Shown here piece after piece: positions 8,809-16,650 of a stretch of 47,556 nucleotides of DNA; the stretch's first letter is position 1; every line of letters begins with the position of its first letter. Source of the DNA: Gammaproteobacteria bacterium. Its GTDB lineage: Bacteria > Pseudomonadota > Gammaproteobacteria > SKWO01. The translations under genes and the position numbers were made by a program. The notes under the pieces were generated by a model. It was not told the origin of the DNA. It was given only the letters and a program-made list of their open reading frames with translations, and did not search any database. The stretch is taken from positions 1 to 47,556 of the forward strand of contig SKWO01000009.1 in the NCBI GenBank assembly GCA_007128895.1, read 5' to 3'.

Positions 8809-11800
8809 ATGTCTGACAAAGCGACTAACGATCAGGGGCAGGGCAAGCACGGCTTCGACATGGCGGGGGCCATGGCTGCCGCCTTCATTCACTCGCCGCT
8901 CTCACCGCTGCTGCTGGTGGCCAGTATTGCGGTGGGCATCCTCGGTCTGATGATGACGCCACGCCAGGAAGATCCGCAAATCTCGGTGCCGATGGTGGAC
9001 ATCTTTGTCAGCTACCCCGGTGCGTCAGCCGAGCAGGTGGCCAGCCTGGTGGCCAGCCCGCTGGAACGGATCATGAGCGAGATTCCCGGGGTTGAACACG
9101 TCTACTCTGCCTCGCACCGCGACCATGCCATGGTCACCGTGCAGTTCGAGGTCGGTGAGCAGATGGAGTCGTCGCTGGTCAAGCTCTACGACAAGCTGGC
9201 CTCGAATCGAGATCGAATACCCCCAGGTGTCTCCGAACCGTTGGTCAAGCCCAAGGGGGTCGACGACGTCCCGGTCGTCACCGTGACACTCTGGTCGCAT
9301 GAACTGGATGACGCCATGCTGCGCCAGATCGGCTTGGAGGCGTTGCAACGGGTCAATGAGGTGCCCAATACCAGTCAGAGCTTCATCGTCAGCGGTCGCG
9401 AGGAGCAGATGCGCATCGAGCTGCTGCCGGAGCGCATGATGGGCTTCAATATCACCACGGATCAGATTGCCAATGCCGTGCGTGCCGCCAACAGCGAACG
9501 CGGCGTCGGTCGCATCGAGGCAGAGGGGCAGACGTTCTCGGTCTATACCGGTGCCTTCCTGCGCCACGCCGGTGATCTGGAGCGGCTGCTGGTGGCCGTA
9601 CACAACGGCCGTCCGGTCTATCTGCGTGATGTGGCCCGCATCAGCCACGGACCGGGCGAGACCCAGCGCATGGTCAAGTACTACCCCGGTGTCGCCGGCA
9701 ACCTCGGCCTGGAGGTTGACGGTGCCCAGGCTGTTACCCTGGCCGTGGCCAAGAAGGTCGGCTCCAATGGTGTCACCGTGGCCAATGGGGTGCTTGCGCA
9801 GATCGAACAGCTCAGAGGGGTCGTGATCCCGGACAACGTCAATGTCGCGATTACCCGAAATTATGGCGAGACCGCCAACGACAAGGTCAACGAGCTGATC
9901 TTCAAGCTCTTCATCGCTACCGGTGCGGTGACCCTGCTGGTCTGGCTCTTTCTGGGCGTGCGGGCTGCCGGTGTGGTGCTGGTGGTCATCCCGGTGGTCA
10001 TTCTGTTTACCGTCTTTTCGGCTTGGGTGCTGGGCTATACCATCGACCGGGTCAGCCTCTTTGCCCTGATCTTTGCCATCGGCATTCTGGTCGACGACGC
10101 CATTGTCGTGGTCGAGAATATCTATCGGCGCTGGTTGATCAAGAAGGATATCGATACCGAGACCACCATCGATGCGGTGCGTGAGGTCGGTAACCCAACC
10201 ATCCTGGCCACCTTCACCGTCATTGCAGCCCTGCTGCCGATGGGCTTTGTCTCCGGCATGATGGGGCCGTACATGGAGCCGATCCCGGCGCTCGGATCGG
10301 TTGCCATGCTCTTCTCGTTGGTGGCCGCCTTCCTCTTTACGCCGTGGCTGACCATGCGCTTGCGTCCGAGCATGGCCTCGCTGGCCAAGGCGGCAGAGAA
10401 GGAGCACCGCCAGAGCGAGCAGCTCGGCAGGCTCTTTCGCCGGATGATCCCCGGGCTGGCCGAGAACCGCCTGCGTGGTTGGGGCTTCCTGCTGGCGATC
10501 ATCGCGCTCTTCTTCATCAGCGCGTCGCTTTTTTACACCACGGATGTCCGCGTGAAGATGCTGCCGTTGGACAACAAGCCCGAGTTCAACGTGGTCATCA
10601 ACTTCCCCGCCGGCACCGCCCTGCCGGTGACCGCCAACCTGACCCACGACCTGGCCGAACGGCTGCGCCAGATCCCTGAGGTGACGGCGGTTCAGACCTA
10701 TGTCGGCACCGCTTCGCCGTTCAACTTCAACGGCCTGGTGCGCCACTACTACCTGCGCCAGGAGCCGTGGCAGGCCGATATTCAGGTCCAGCTGCAGCAC
10801 AAGCGTGATCGTCGGCGCTCCAGCCACGAGATCGCTGTTCAAGTGCGCGAGCAGCTGGCGCCGATCGCTCGAGCAGCCGGTGCGCGGATTCAGGTGGTCG
10901 AGATGCCGCCCGGCCCGCCGGTGCTGCAGTCGGTCGTGGCCGAGATCTACGGCCCGGACGCCGAGACCCGACGCCAGTTCGCTCGTGACATGATGGCCAT
11001 GTTCGAACAGGCCGAGCACCTGGACGACGTCGACAGCTACCTGCAGGAGCCGCATCAGGTCTGGCACTTTGAGGTCGACCGCGACAAGGCGCTGCGGCTG
11101 GGGATTACCGTCGATGCGATCAACCGCACCCTGGAGTACGCGCTGGGCGGTGCTACCCTGGGCAGCATCAAGCCGATCTCGATGGTCGAGCCGACCCTGA
11201 TCGTGATGCAGGTGCCGCTCGAGCTGCGCGCCAACCTCGATCAGCTCACCATCCTGCCGGTCGCCTCGATGTTCGGTGGCAGTGTCGCCCTCGGCGAGCT
11301 GGGTCAGTTCCAGCGCCGCTGGCAGGACGATCCGATCTACCACAAGGATCTGCGCCCGGTCGAGTTCGTCACCGCCGAGACGGTCGGGCGGCTGGCGGCG
11401 CCGATCTACGGTATGCTCGAGGTGCAGCGGCTGCTGGACGACTACACCGCGCCCGACGGCGTGCAGCCGACGGCCCACTGGATTGCGCCGCCGCCGGGCG
11501 ACAGTCAGTCGGCCTTCGAATGGAGCGGTGAGTGGACGGTGACCTATGAGACCTTCCGCGACATGGGTATCGCCTTTGCCATCGCCCTGGTGCTGATCTA
11601 CATGCTGGTGGTCTGGGAGTTCGGCAACTTCGTCCTGCCGGCGATCGTCATGGCGCCGATCCCGCTGACCCTGATCGGTATTATCCCGGGTCACTGGCTG
11701 TTCAACGCCGAATTCACCGCCACCTCGATGATCGGCTTCATCGCCCTGGCCGGGATCATCGTGCGCAACTCGATCCTGTTGGTGGATTTCTCGAGGCAGG

Positions 11801-12801
11801 CGATGGATCAGGGCGCGGGCATCATGGATGCGCTGGTCGAGGCGTGCCAGGCGCGTACCCGTCCGATCATCATTACCGCGCTGGCGCTGGTTGCCGGCTC
11901 CAGTGTCATCCTGTTCGATCCGATCTTCCAGGGCATGGCGATCTCGCTGATGTTCGGTACCGTGGTCTCGACCCTGCTGACCCTGCTAGTCATTCCGCTC
12001 GGCTGCATCAGTGGGCGACGCGCCTTCTGTCCAGCCTCGCTCAGTGGCAGCGGTGCACTGGTCTGTGATGACGGCCACGGCAATGGCCATGGTCACGCCG
12101 CTGGACGCTCTGCCGACATGCGCGGTGCCGTGGGTGTGGGGCGTCGGCCGGGGCCGATCTCCACCGCGCTGGGTTATGCCGGACTCTACCTGCAGGCGCT
12201 GGCATTGAGCCTGCTGGAAGGGCTGGTTGACCTGTACAAGGCGGCGCTGAAGCTGGTGCGTCGGCTGCTGCAGCGTCGTCGCTCGGCACCTCTCCCACCG
12301 CCACCAGCGGCGCCCACGCCGCCCAGTCCACCCCCAGTGACGGAGCCGGGGGCGGAGACTCCGGCGGTCGAGCGGCCGGTCACGAGCGATACTGAAAAGC
12401 CGCAAAAAACGGGGAGTGCAACCGCACGCAAAGCGGTTCACAATGAAGCATCCGGGGCAGCGCGCCCGGCCAGCAAGAAGGCCGACGCTGCGGATGGGGA
12501 GGAGACGGTGGACAAGCCGGTCGTGAAACGGGTGCGCAAGACGGCTGCCAAGCCTCGCGCTCGGACCGGTGCCACCGAAGAGGGGAAAGAGACGGCCAAA
12601 AAAGGAGCACGTACCTCCGGTTCGCGTGCCTCCAAAAGCAAGAGCAAGGCCGATGAAGGGGAGGGCAAGGTGGCCGCCAAGGCCACCTCTGCCAAGCCAC
12701 GGGCCACGGCAAGCGGGCGTACGGCTAGAACCCGTCGTGGTATCCGGCTCAAGTCCACCGAGCAAGCAACCGATTCGAAAAAAGACGAAGGCAAGGAGTA
12801 A
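8809..12801 (+). CDS. RND efflux permease with long Pro-rich plus Lys/Ala/Arg-rich (histone H1-like) C-terminal extension
   Basis: Full RND core with 'FAIGILVDDAIVVVENIYRRW', 'GIIVRNSILLVDFS'; core ends near 'LTLLVIPLGCIS', followed by ~265 further residues. Start taken as ATG 8809. Confidence 0.92.
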   Translation: MSDKATNDQGQGKHGFDMAGAMAAAFIHSPLSPLLLVASIAVGILGLMMTPRQEDPQISVPMVDIFVSYPGASAEQVASLVASPLERIMSEIPGVEHVYSASHRDHAMVTVQFEVGEQMESSLVKLYDKLASNRDRIPPGVSEPLVKPKGVDDVPVVTVTLWSHELDDAMLRQIGLEALQRVNEVPNTSQSFIVSGREEQMRIELLPERMMGFNITTDQIANAVRAANSERGVGRIEAEGQTFSVYTGAFLRHAGDLERLLVAVHNGRPVYLRDVARISHGPGETQRMVKYYPGVAGNLGLEVDGAQAVTLAVAKKVGSNGVTVANGVLAQIEQLRGVVIPDNVNVAITRNYGETANDKVNELIFKLFIATGAVTLLVWLFLGVRAAGVVLVVIPVVILFTVFSAWVLGYTIDRVSLFALIFAIGILVDDAIVVVENIYRRWLIKKDIDTETTIDAVREVGNPTILATFTVIAALLPMGFVSGMMGPYMEPIPALGSVAMLFSLVAAFLFTPWLTMRLRPSMASLAKAAEKEHRQSEQLGRLFRRMIPGLAENRLRGWGFLLAIIALFFISASLFYTTDVRVKMLPLDNKPEFNVVINFPAGTALPVTANLTHDLAERLRQIPEVTAVQTYVGTASPFNFNGLVRHYYLRQEPWQADIQVQLQHKRDRRRSSHEIAVQVREQLAPIARAAGARIQVVEMPPGPPVLQSVVAEIYGPDAETRRQFARDMMAMFEQAEHLDDVDSYLQEPHQVWHFEVDRDKALRLGITVDAINRTLEYALGGATLGSIKPISMVEPTLIVMQVPLELRANLDQLTILPVASMFGGSVALGELGQFQRRWQDDPIYHKDLRPVEFVTAETVGRLAAPIYGMLEVQRLLDDYTAPDGVQPTAHWIAPPPGDSQSAFEWSGEWTVTYETFRDMGIAFAIALVLIYMLVVWEFGNFVLPAIVMAPIPLTLIGIIPGHWLFNAEFTATSMIGFIALAGIIVRNSILLVDFSRQAMDQGAGIMDALVEACQARTRPIIITALALVAGSSVILFDPIFQGMAISLMFGTVVSTLLTLLVIPLGCISGRRAFCPASLSGSGALVCDDGHGNGHGHAAGRSADMRGAVGVGRRPGPISTALGYAGLYLQALALSLLEGLVDLYKAALKLVRRLLQRRRSAPLPPPPAAPTPPSPPPVTEPGAETPAVERPVTSDTEKPQKTGSATARKAVHNEASGAARPASKKADAADGEETVDKPVVKRVRKTAAKPRARTGATEEGKETAKKGARTSGSRASKSKSKADEGEGKVAAKATSAKPRATASGRTARTRRGIRLKSTEQATDSKKDEGKE

Positions 12802-12804
12802 GCA

Positions 12805-13629
12805 ATGCATTCAATCAACCACGCCGATCGCACGGCACCCCTGCGCAGAACACCACTGGCTGCACTGGTCATGCTGACCATCGGCATGGGTGTGCCCGCC
12901 GCCGTATTGGCCGAAGAGGGCGCGGCAGAGCGGGCCTCCGAGGCGGTTCAGGCACCGCCACCGCCGGGGCCGTTCCAGTCGTTTGGCCAGGACCACCGCT
13001 TCGAGCAGCGTGGCTCGATGGGTTCGCGCGGCCAGTATGGCCACTTTCCCCCGCCGGGATACGACCCTGAGCAGCGTGCGCAGGGCCGTCCGGCCATGCC
13101 GATGCATCCGCCGATGCCGCCCCATCAGGGTGGGCAGCCCTTCCCGCCGCACGGGTATGGCCACCCGGCGCCGCCGGCAGGCGGTATGTCCGTCCCACCG
13201 AGCCACGCGCCGGCCCATGGCTACAGGTCGGCCCCACCGGGACATGCGCCTCAAGCTGGGCGCCCAGACCACGCTGGCCGTCCCGGTCACGCCGGACCAC
13301 CCCAGCATCGCCCAATGCCGCACGGCCAACACCCCTACGGGCGTTCGCCTGAGCACGAGGCGTGGATGCAGCAGCGCCAGGCCGAGCGTGAAGCGTTTCT
13401 GCGTGAGCAGGCGGCCGAGCGAGAGGCCTTCCAGCGCCATCAGGAAGAGCGTCGTCGGGCCTGGGAGGCGCGCCAGCAAGAGCGTGATGCCCGTTGGGGC
13501 GAGCGTGGCGAGCAGCGCGGCATGCCGGACGATTTCGGCCAGCGTCCGATGGCGCCACAGCATGGCTATGGCATGCCCCCGTACCCGGGCTATCCCCAGC
13601 CGGGCTGGTCGCCAAGAGGGCGTGACTGA
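12805..13629 (+). CDS. Secreted Pro/His/Gly-rich protein with charged helical (QAEREAF-type) segment
   Basis: Signal peptide ending 'MGVPAAVLAEEG'; low-complexity 'PPMPPHQGGQPFPPHGYGHPAPP'; 'QRQAEREAFLREQAAEREAFQRHQEERRRAWEARQQERDARW'. Starts 3 nt after the permease stop. Confidence 0.7.
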   Translation: MHSINHADRTAPLRRTPLAALVMLTIGMGVPAAVLAEEGAAERASEAVQAPPPPGPFQSFGQDHRFEQRGSMGSRGQYGHFPPPGYDPEQRAQGRPAMPMHPPMPPHQGGQPFPPHGYGHPAPPAGGMSVPPSHAPAHGYRSAPPGHAPQAGRPDHAGRPGHAGPPQHRPMPHGQHPYGRSPEHEAWMQQRQAEREAFLREQAAEREAFQRHQEERRRAWEARQQERDARWGERGEQRGMPDDFGQRPMAPQHGYGMPPYPGYPQPGWSPRGRD

Positions 13630-13656
13630 GGTGGTTTCCGGTGATGGACAACGGGT

Positions 13657-14091
13657 ATGCCGATGAGTGAGCGTACAACAGTGGCCCGGGTCGGGCTGGC
13701 GGTAACCGTGTTGGCCGTCAGCTCGCTGGCCGTGGCTGAGATGCGAGGGGGAAATCCCTGGAGTCTATCGCCACCGCCGTCCGCCCCGGTCTTCTCGGTC
13801 GATGGCGGACACACGGGTGCGTTCCCGCCCCAGGGTTACCGTCCATCCTCGGGTCCGGGTGGTGACGGCCCAGCCTCGGGCTGGCCCGCACCTGTGCCGA
13901 TGCCGCACACCTCTACCCACGGGATGCCTTGGGGTGCGCAGTACGGGACCCCCTTTGGGCATACGCCTCATGGGAGTGGATGGCCCTACTCGGCACCGCC
14001 TCATCTGGGCATCCCCCCCTATTCGGGAGTTCAGCCTTGGGTGCCATCCCACAGCTACTTTCCGTTTACCGGGTTTCCCCTGCTCTACTGA
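13657..14091 (+). CDS. Small secreted Pro/Gly-rich protein
   Basis: N-terminal hydrophobic signal 'VARVGLAVTVLAVSSLAVAEM'; Pro/Gly/Ser/His-rich remainder, ends 'YFPFTGFPLLY'. Confidence 0.6.
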   Translation: MPMSERTTVARVGLAVTVLAVSSLAVAEMRGGNPWSLSPPPSAPVFSVDGGHTGAFPPQGYRPSSGPGGDGPASGWPAPVPMPHTSTHGMPWGAQYGTPFGHTPHGSGWPYSAPPHLGIPPYSGVQPWVPSHSYFPFTGFPLLY

Positions 14092-14194
14092 TCAGGAACC
14101 CTTGAAACCCCGTGCACCGACCTGATTGTCCTCCAGGTCGCTGCCCTGTATCTGGTCGGAGAGGACGTCTTAAATCAACTGGAGGTAGTTTCTT

Positions 14195-14674
14195 ATGCGC
14201 AAACTTATCAAGATGGCCGCTGTTGCCGTGGCCCTGGGCTCCCTGCCGATGGCCGCTTCTGCCCAAGCCTGGGGACCGGGCTGGGGTGGTCCGGGTTGGG
14301 GCGGTCCAGGCTGGGGTGGCCCGGGCGGCTGGGGTGGTCCGGGCTACTACGGTGCCCCGTGGGGCGGTCCGGGTCATTATGGTGCCGCTCCGTGGGGCGG
14401 TCCGGGCTGGGGCAACTGGGGGCCGGGCACCGGTACGGGATTCGGCGATACCTTCGGCGACATGTTCGGTGACATGGACTTCAGCATGCGTGGCAGCGGC
14501 CGCGGTCGTGGTCACGGTACCGGCCAAGGCTATGGCCACCAGCAGCCGTACGGCTACGGCCATCCTGGCCACTGGGGTGGTGCACCGCACTGGGGCCAGC
14601 AGGCGCCGCACTGGGGTCAACAGGCTCCGCAGTGGGGCCAGCCGCCGCAGCAGGCCCCTCAGGGCGGTAACTAA
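14195..14674 (+). CDS. Sulfur globule protein-like secreted Gly/Trp/Pro-rich repeat protein
   Basis: Strong SD GGAGG; signal '[20 protein letters not shown]'; GWGGP repeats; '[25 protein letters not shown]', resembling the GFGD...GDMDF.M segment remembered from Chromatiaceae sulfur globule proteins. Confidence 0.65.
   Translation: MRKLIKMAAVAVALGSLPMAASAQAWGPGWGGPGWGGPGWGGPGGWGGPGYYGAPWGGPGHYGAAPWGGPGWGNWGPGTGTGFGDTFGDMFGDMDFSMRGSGRGRGHGTGQGYGHQQPYGYGHPGHWGGAPHWGQQAPHWGQQAPQWGQPPQQAPQGGN
14276..14354 (+). repeat. In-frame tandem 15-nt repeat array encoding (GWGGP)n
   Basis: ggctggggtggtccg / ggttggggcggtcca / ggctggggtggcccg units read directly. Confidence 0.75.
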
Positions 14675-14686
14675 GCTGGCAGCTGT

Positions 14687-14708
14687 GCGCCCACACGGAT
14701 GTGGGCGC
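14687..14708 (+). terminator. Hairpin GCGCCCACA-CGGA-TGTGGGCGC; possible intrinsic terminator/attenuator or mRNA-stabilising stem
   Basis: 9-bp perfect stem with 4-nt loop 13 bp after the globule-protein stop; followed by CACGCCTTTCTTGT (interrupted T-tract). Confidence 0.5.
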
Positions 14709-14739
14709 CACGCCTTTCTTGTCAACGTATGGGGGAGCG

Positions 14740-15366
14740 ATGATCACCGTTATCGGTAACCTGAAGGGAGGGACCGGCAAGAGCACGGTCGCCTTCAACC
14801 TCGGTCTCTGGCTGGCTGTGCGTGAGCGCACGGTCACCATGATCGATCTCGATCCGCAGGCGACCCTCAGCGAGGTCCTGTCGATTCGGCAGGAGGAGGG
14901 GTATCAGCCCGTACTTCAGGGGTATGCAGCGCTCTCGGCGCTCAGCGACAGCCAAGCGGACGAGACGATCATCGATGTCGGTCCTTCGGCGCTTGAAACC
15001 ATGATGGAGGCGATCCGCCGTGCCGATCGCGTGGTGATTCCGGTGCCGCCCAGCCAGGCGGATGTCTGGTCGACCGAACGTTTTGTTGGCATGATCGACG
15101 ATGCCTGCGGGCGCGCCAAGCGTCGTCCCACCCTGCATGCCTTTATCAATCGTGCCGATACCCATCAGGCGGTACGCGAAAGCGACGAGGCCAGTGAGGC
15201 GTTGTCGATGATCTCGCAGATTGACGTGCTGACGCCTCGATTGGCGCAGCGCATGGCCTTCCGCCGCTCATTCAGTGAGGCACTGGCGGCCTTTGAACTT
15301 GAACCCGCGGGCAAGGCGGCGCTGGAGCTCGACTCCCTGGCGACCCTGTTGTACCCGTCGGTCTGA
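14740..15366 (+). CDS. ParA/MinD-family (McdA-like) P-loop ATPase, no adjacent ParB
   Basis: 'MITVIGNLKGGTGKSTVAFNLGLWL' (deviant Walker A with signature Lys), 'MIDLDPQATLSEVL'. ATG 14740 with GGGGGAG SD. Confidence 0.88.
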   Translation: MITVIGNLKGGTGKSTVAFNLGLWLAVRERTVTMIDLDPQATLSEVLSIRQEEGYQPVLQGYAALSALSDSQADETIIDVGPSALETMMEAIRRADRVVIPVPPSQADVWSTERFVGMIDDACGRAKRRPTLHAFINRADTHQAVRESDEASEALSMISQIDVLTPRLAQRMAFRRSFSEALAAFELEPAGKAALELDSLATLLYPSV

Positions 15367-15400
15367 TCCGATTCTTACCTTATCCTTCAGGAGTGATTGC

Positions 15401-16063
15401 ATGAACGTCTTACGCTGGATCTTCAGCCACCTCTTTCTCGTCATGGTCCTTATCATCCTCGCCTACGGCTGGTTCATCCGCGAGGATCTGGCCGACTGGT
15501 ACCGAGGTGGTGACCGTCAGAGCGTCGAGCTTGAGGCGACGACTGAGGTCGCACCCGTGGTGACGCAAGGGCGTCAGGAGGCAGCGGAGCGACGGGCGCG
15601 GGAGTCGGTTGAGGCCCTGCGTGAAGAGGCGCGCTCCGTACGTCAGGACGCGCCTTCGGTCGTGCCGACTGAGCGGTCGACTCGGGAGCGTGCGCCGACA
15701 CAGCCGGCTGAGCCCGCTGGTGTGGAACAAACAGAGACCGTCAGCCTGCAGCAGGCGCGTACGGCCTTCTGGCAGGGGGAGCATGAGCGGGCCATCGAGC
15801 TCTATCAAGCGCTAATCGCTCAAGGCAAGGCCACGCCAGAACTGCATGGTGAGTTGGGCAACATCCTGGGCTGGGTTGGACGCATGGATGAGGCGCTCGA
15901 CGCGCTCGAACAAGCGGCAGAAGGGCTGTTGGCCGAGCAGCGTTTTGCGGAAGTGGTGGCCATGCTGCCGGCGATCCACACGCACCGTCCGCAGTTGGCC
16001 GAGCGACTCCATCAGCGCCTGCTCGAAGCCCGGCGCAAGGCGGTTCAGCCGAGCGTCGACTGA
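15401..16063 (+). CDS. Single-TM protein with C-terminal TPR-like repeats
   Basis: 'WIFSHLFLVMVLIILAYGWFI' TM; 'ARTAFWQGEHERAIELYQALIAQGKATPELHGELGNILGWVGRMDEALDALEQAA' TPR pattern. ATG 15401 preferred over upstream 15275. Confidence 0.75.
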   Translation: MNVLRWIFSHLFLVMVLIILAYGWFIREDLADWYRGGDRQSVELEATTEVAPVVTQGRQEAAERRARESVEALREEARSVRQDAPSVVPTERSTRERAPTQPAEPAGVEQTETVSLQQARTAFWQGEHERAIELYQALIAQGKATPELHGELGNILGWVGRMDEALDALEQAAEGLLAEQRFAEVVAMLPAIHTHRPQLAERLHQRLLEARRKAVQPSVD

Positions 16064-16107
16064 CGGGCCTGTTTTGATAATAACGATAACCATGGGGCAA
16101 TGAGCCG

Positions 16108-16629
16108 ATGAGCCAGTTGGACCGCGAAGTCACCACCAGTATCCGTATCTCCAAGCAGCTGCAGTTGATTGTCTATTCGGCGATGATTGCCTTCATTGTT
16201 CTGGCGGCGTACGGCTTCTTTCTGGTCAACAGCCTGACCCGAGACGTCAATGTGCTGGCCAAGGAGGTGGCCAACATGGCGCAGACGGTGAATCGTGAGG
16301 TGGTGGCGATCTCCCACCGGATGCAGGATATCTCGTCGGCCATCACCGAGATGGATGGCAACATGGGTCAGATGAGCGTCAACATCCGCTCAATGGCGGC
16401 CGATACCCGCAGTATGGCAGTGACCACCTACAACATGCAGCGCGACATGTGGAGTCTCAATCAGAACGTCTCGGCACCGTTCGGCTTCATGAACCAGATG
16501 GTGCCGTGGGGTGGGGTCAATCAGGGGCCGTACCCGGGATCTGTGCCGGCACCACCGCCGGGCTTCAGCCCGATGCCGCCGGTGCAGCAGCGCCAGGCGG
16601 CGCCGGCAACGCCCCGGTCGCGCGACTGA
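16108..16629 (+). CDS. Single-TM coiled-coil protein with Pro-rich C-terminus
   Basis: 'LIVYSAMIAFIVLAAYGFFLV' TM followed by a long predicted helix 'NVLAKEVANMAQTVNREVVAISHRMQDISSAITEMDGNMGQMSVNIRSM', then 'PAPPPGFSPMPPVQQ'. Confidence 0.7.
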   Translation: MSQLDREVTTSIRISKQLQLIVYSAMIAFIVLAAYGFFLVNSLTRDVNVLAKEVANMAQTVNREVVAISHRMQDISSAITEMDGNMGQMSVNIRSMAADTRSMAVTTYNMQRDMWSLNQNVSAPFGFMNQMVPWGGVNQGPYPGSVPAPPPGFSPMPPVQQRQAAPATPRSRD

Positions 16630-16650
16630 CCTTACGGATGGGAGAGTATA

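Noticed and set aside
9025-11694. 889-aa minus-strand ORF
   Set aside because: Same artefact opposite the second RND permease; no recognisable domain.
12000-12160. Possible frameshift at the end of the RND permease core
   Set aside because: The in-frame reading 'IPLGCISGRRAFCP' looks like a natural permease end and the frame stays open with a coherent TM/Pro/basic tail; alternative frames give no better continuation. Resequencing could still test it.
14276-14660. Tandem repeats as CRISPR or satellite DNA
   Set aside because: Repeats are in frame, encode [12 protein letters not shown] and lack regular unique spacers.
16108-16629. Methyl-accepting chemotaxis protein fragment
   Set aside because: Has a TM and coiled-coil but no chemoreceptor signalling hairpin motif; short and followed by a Pro-rich tail.
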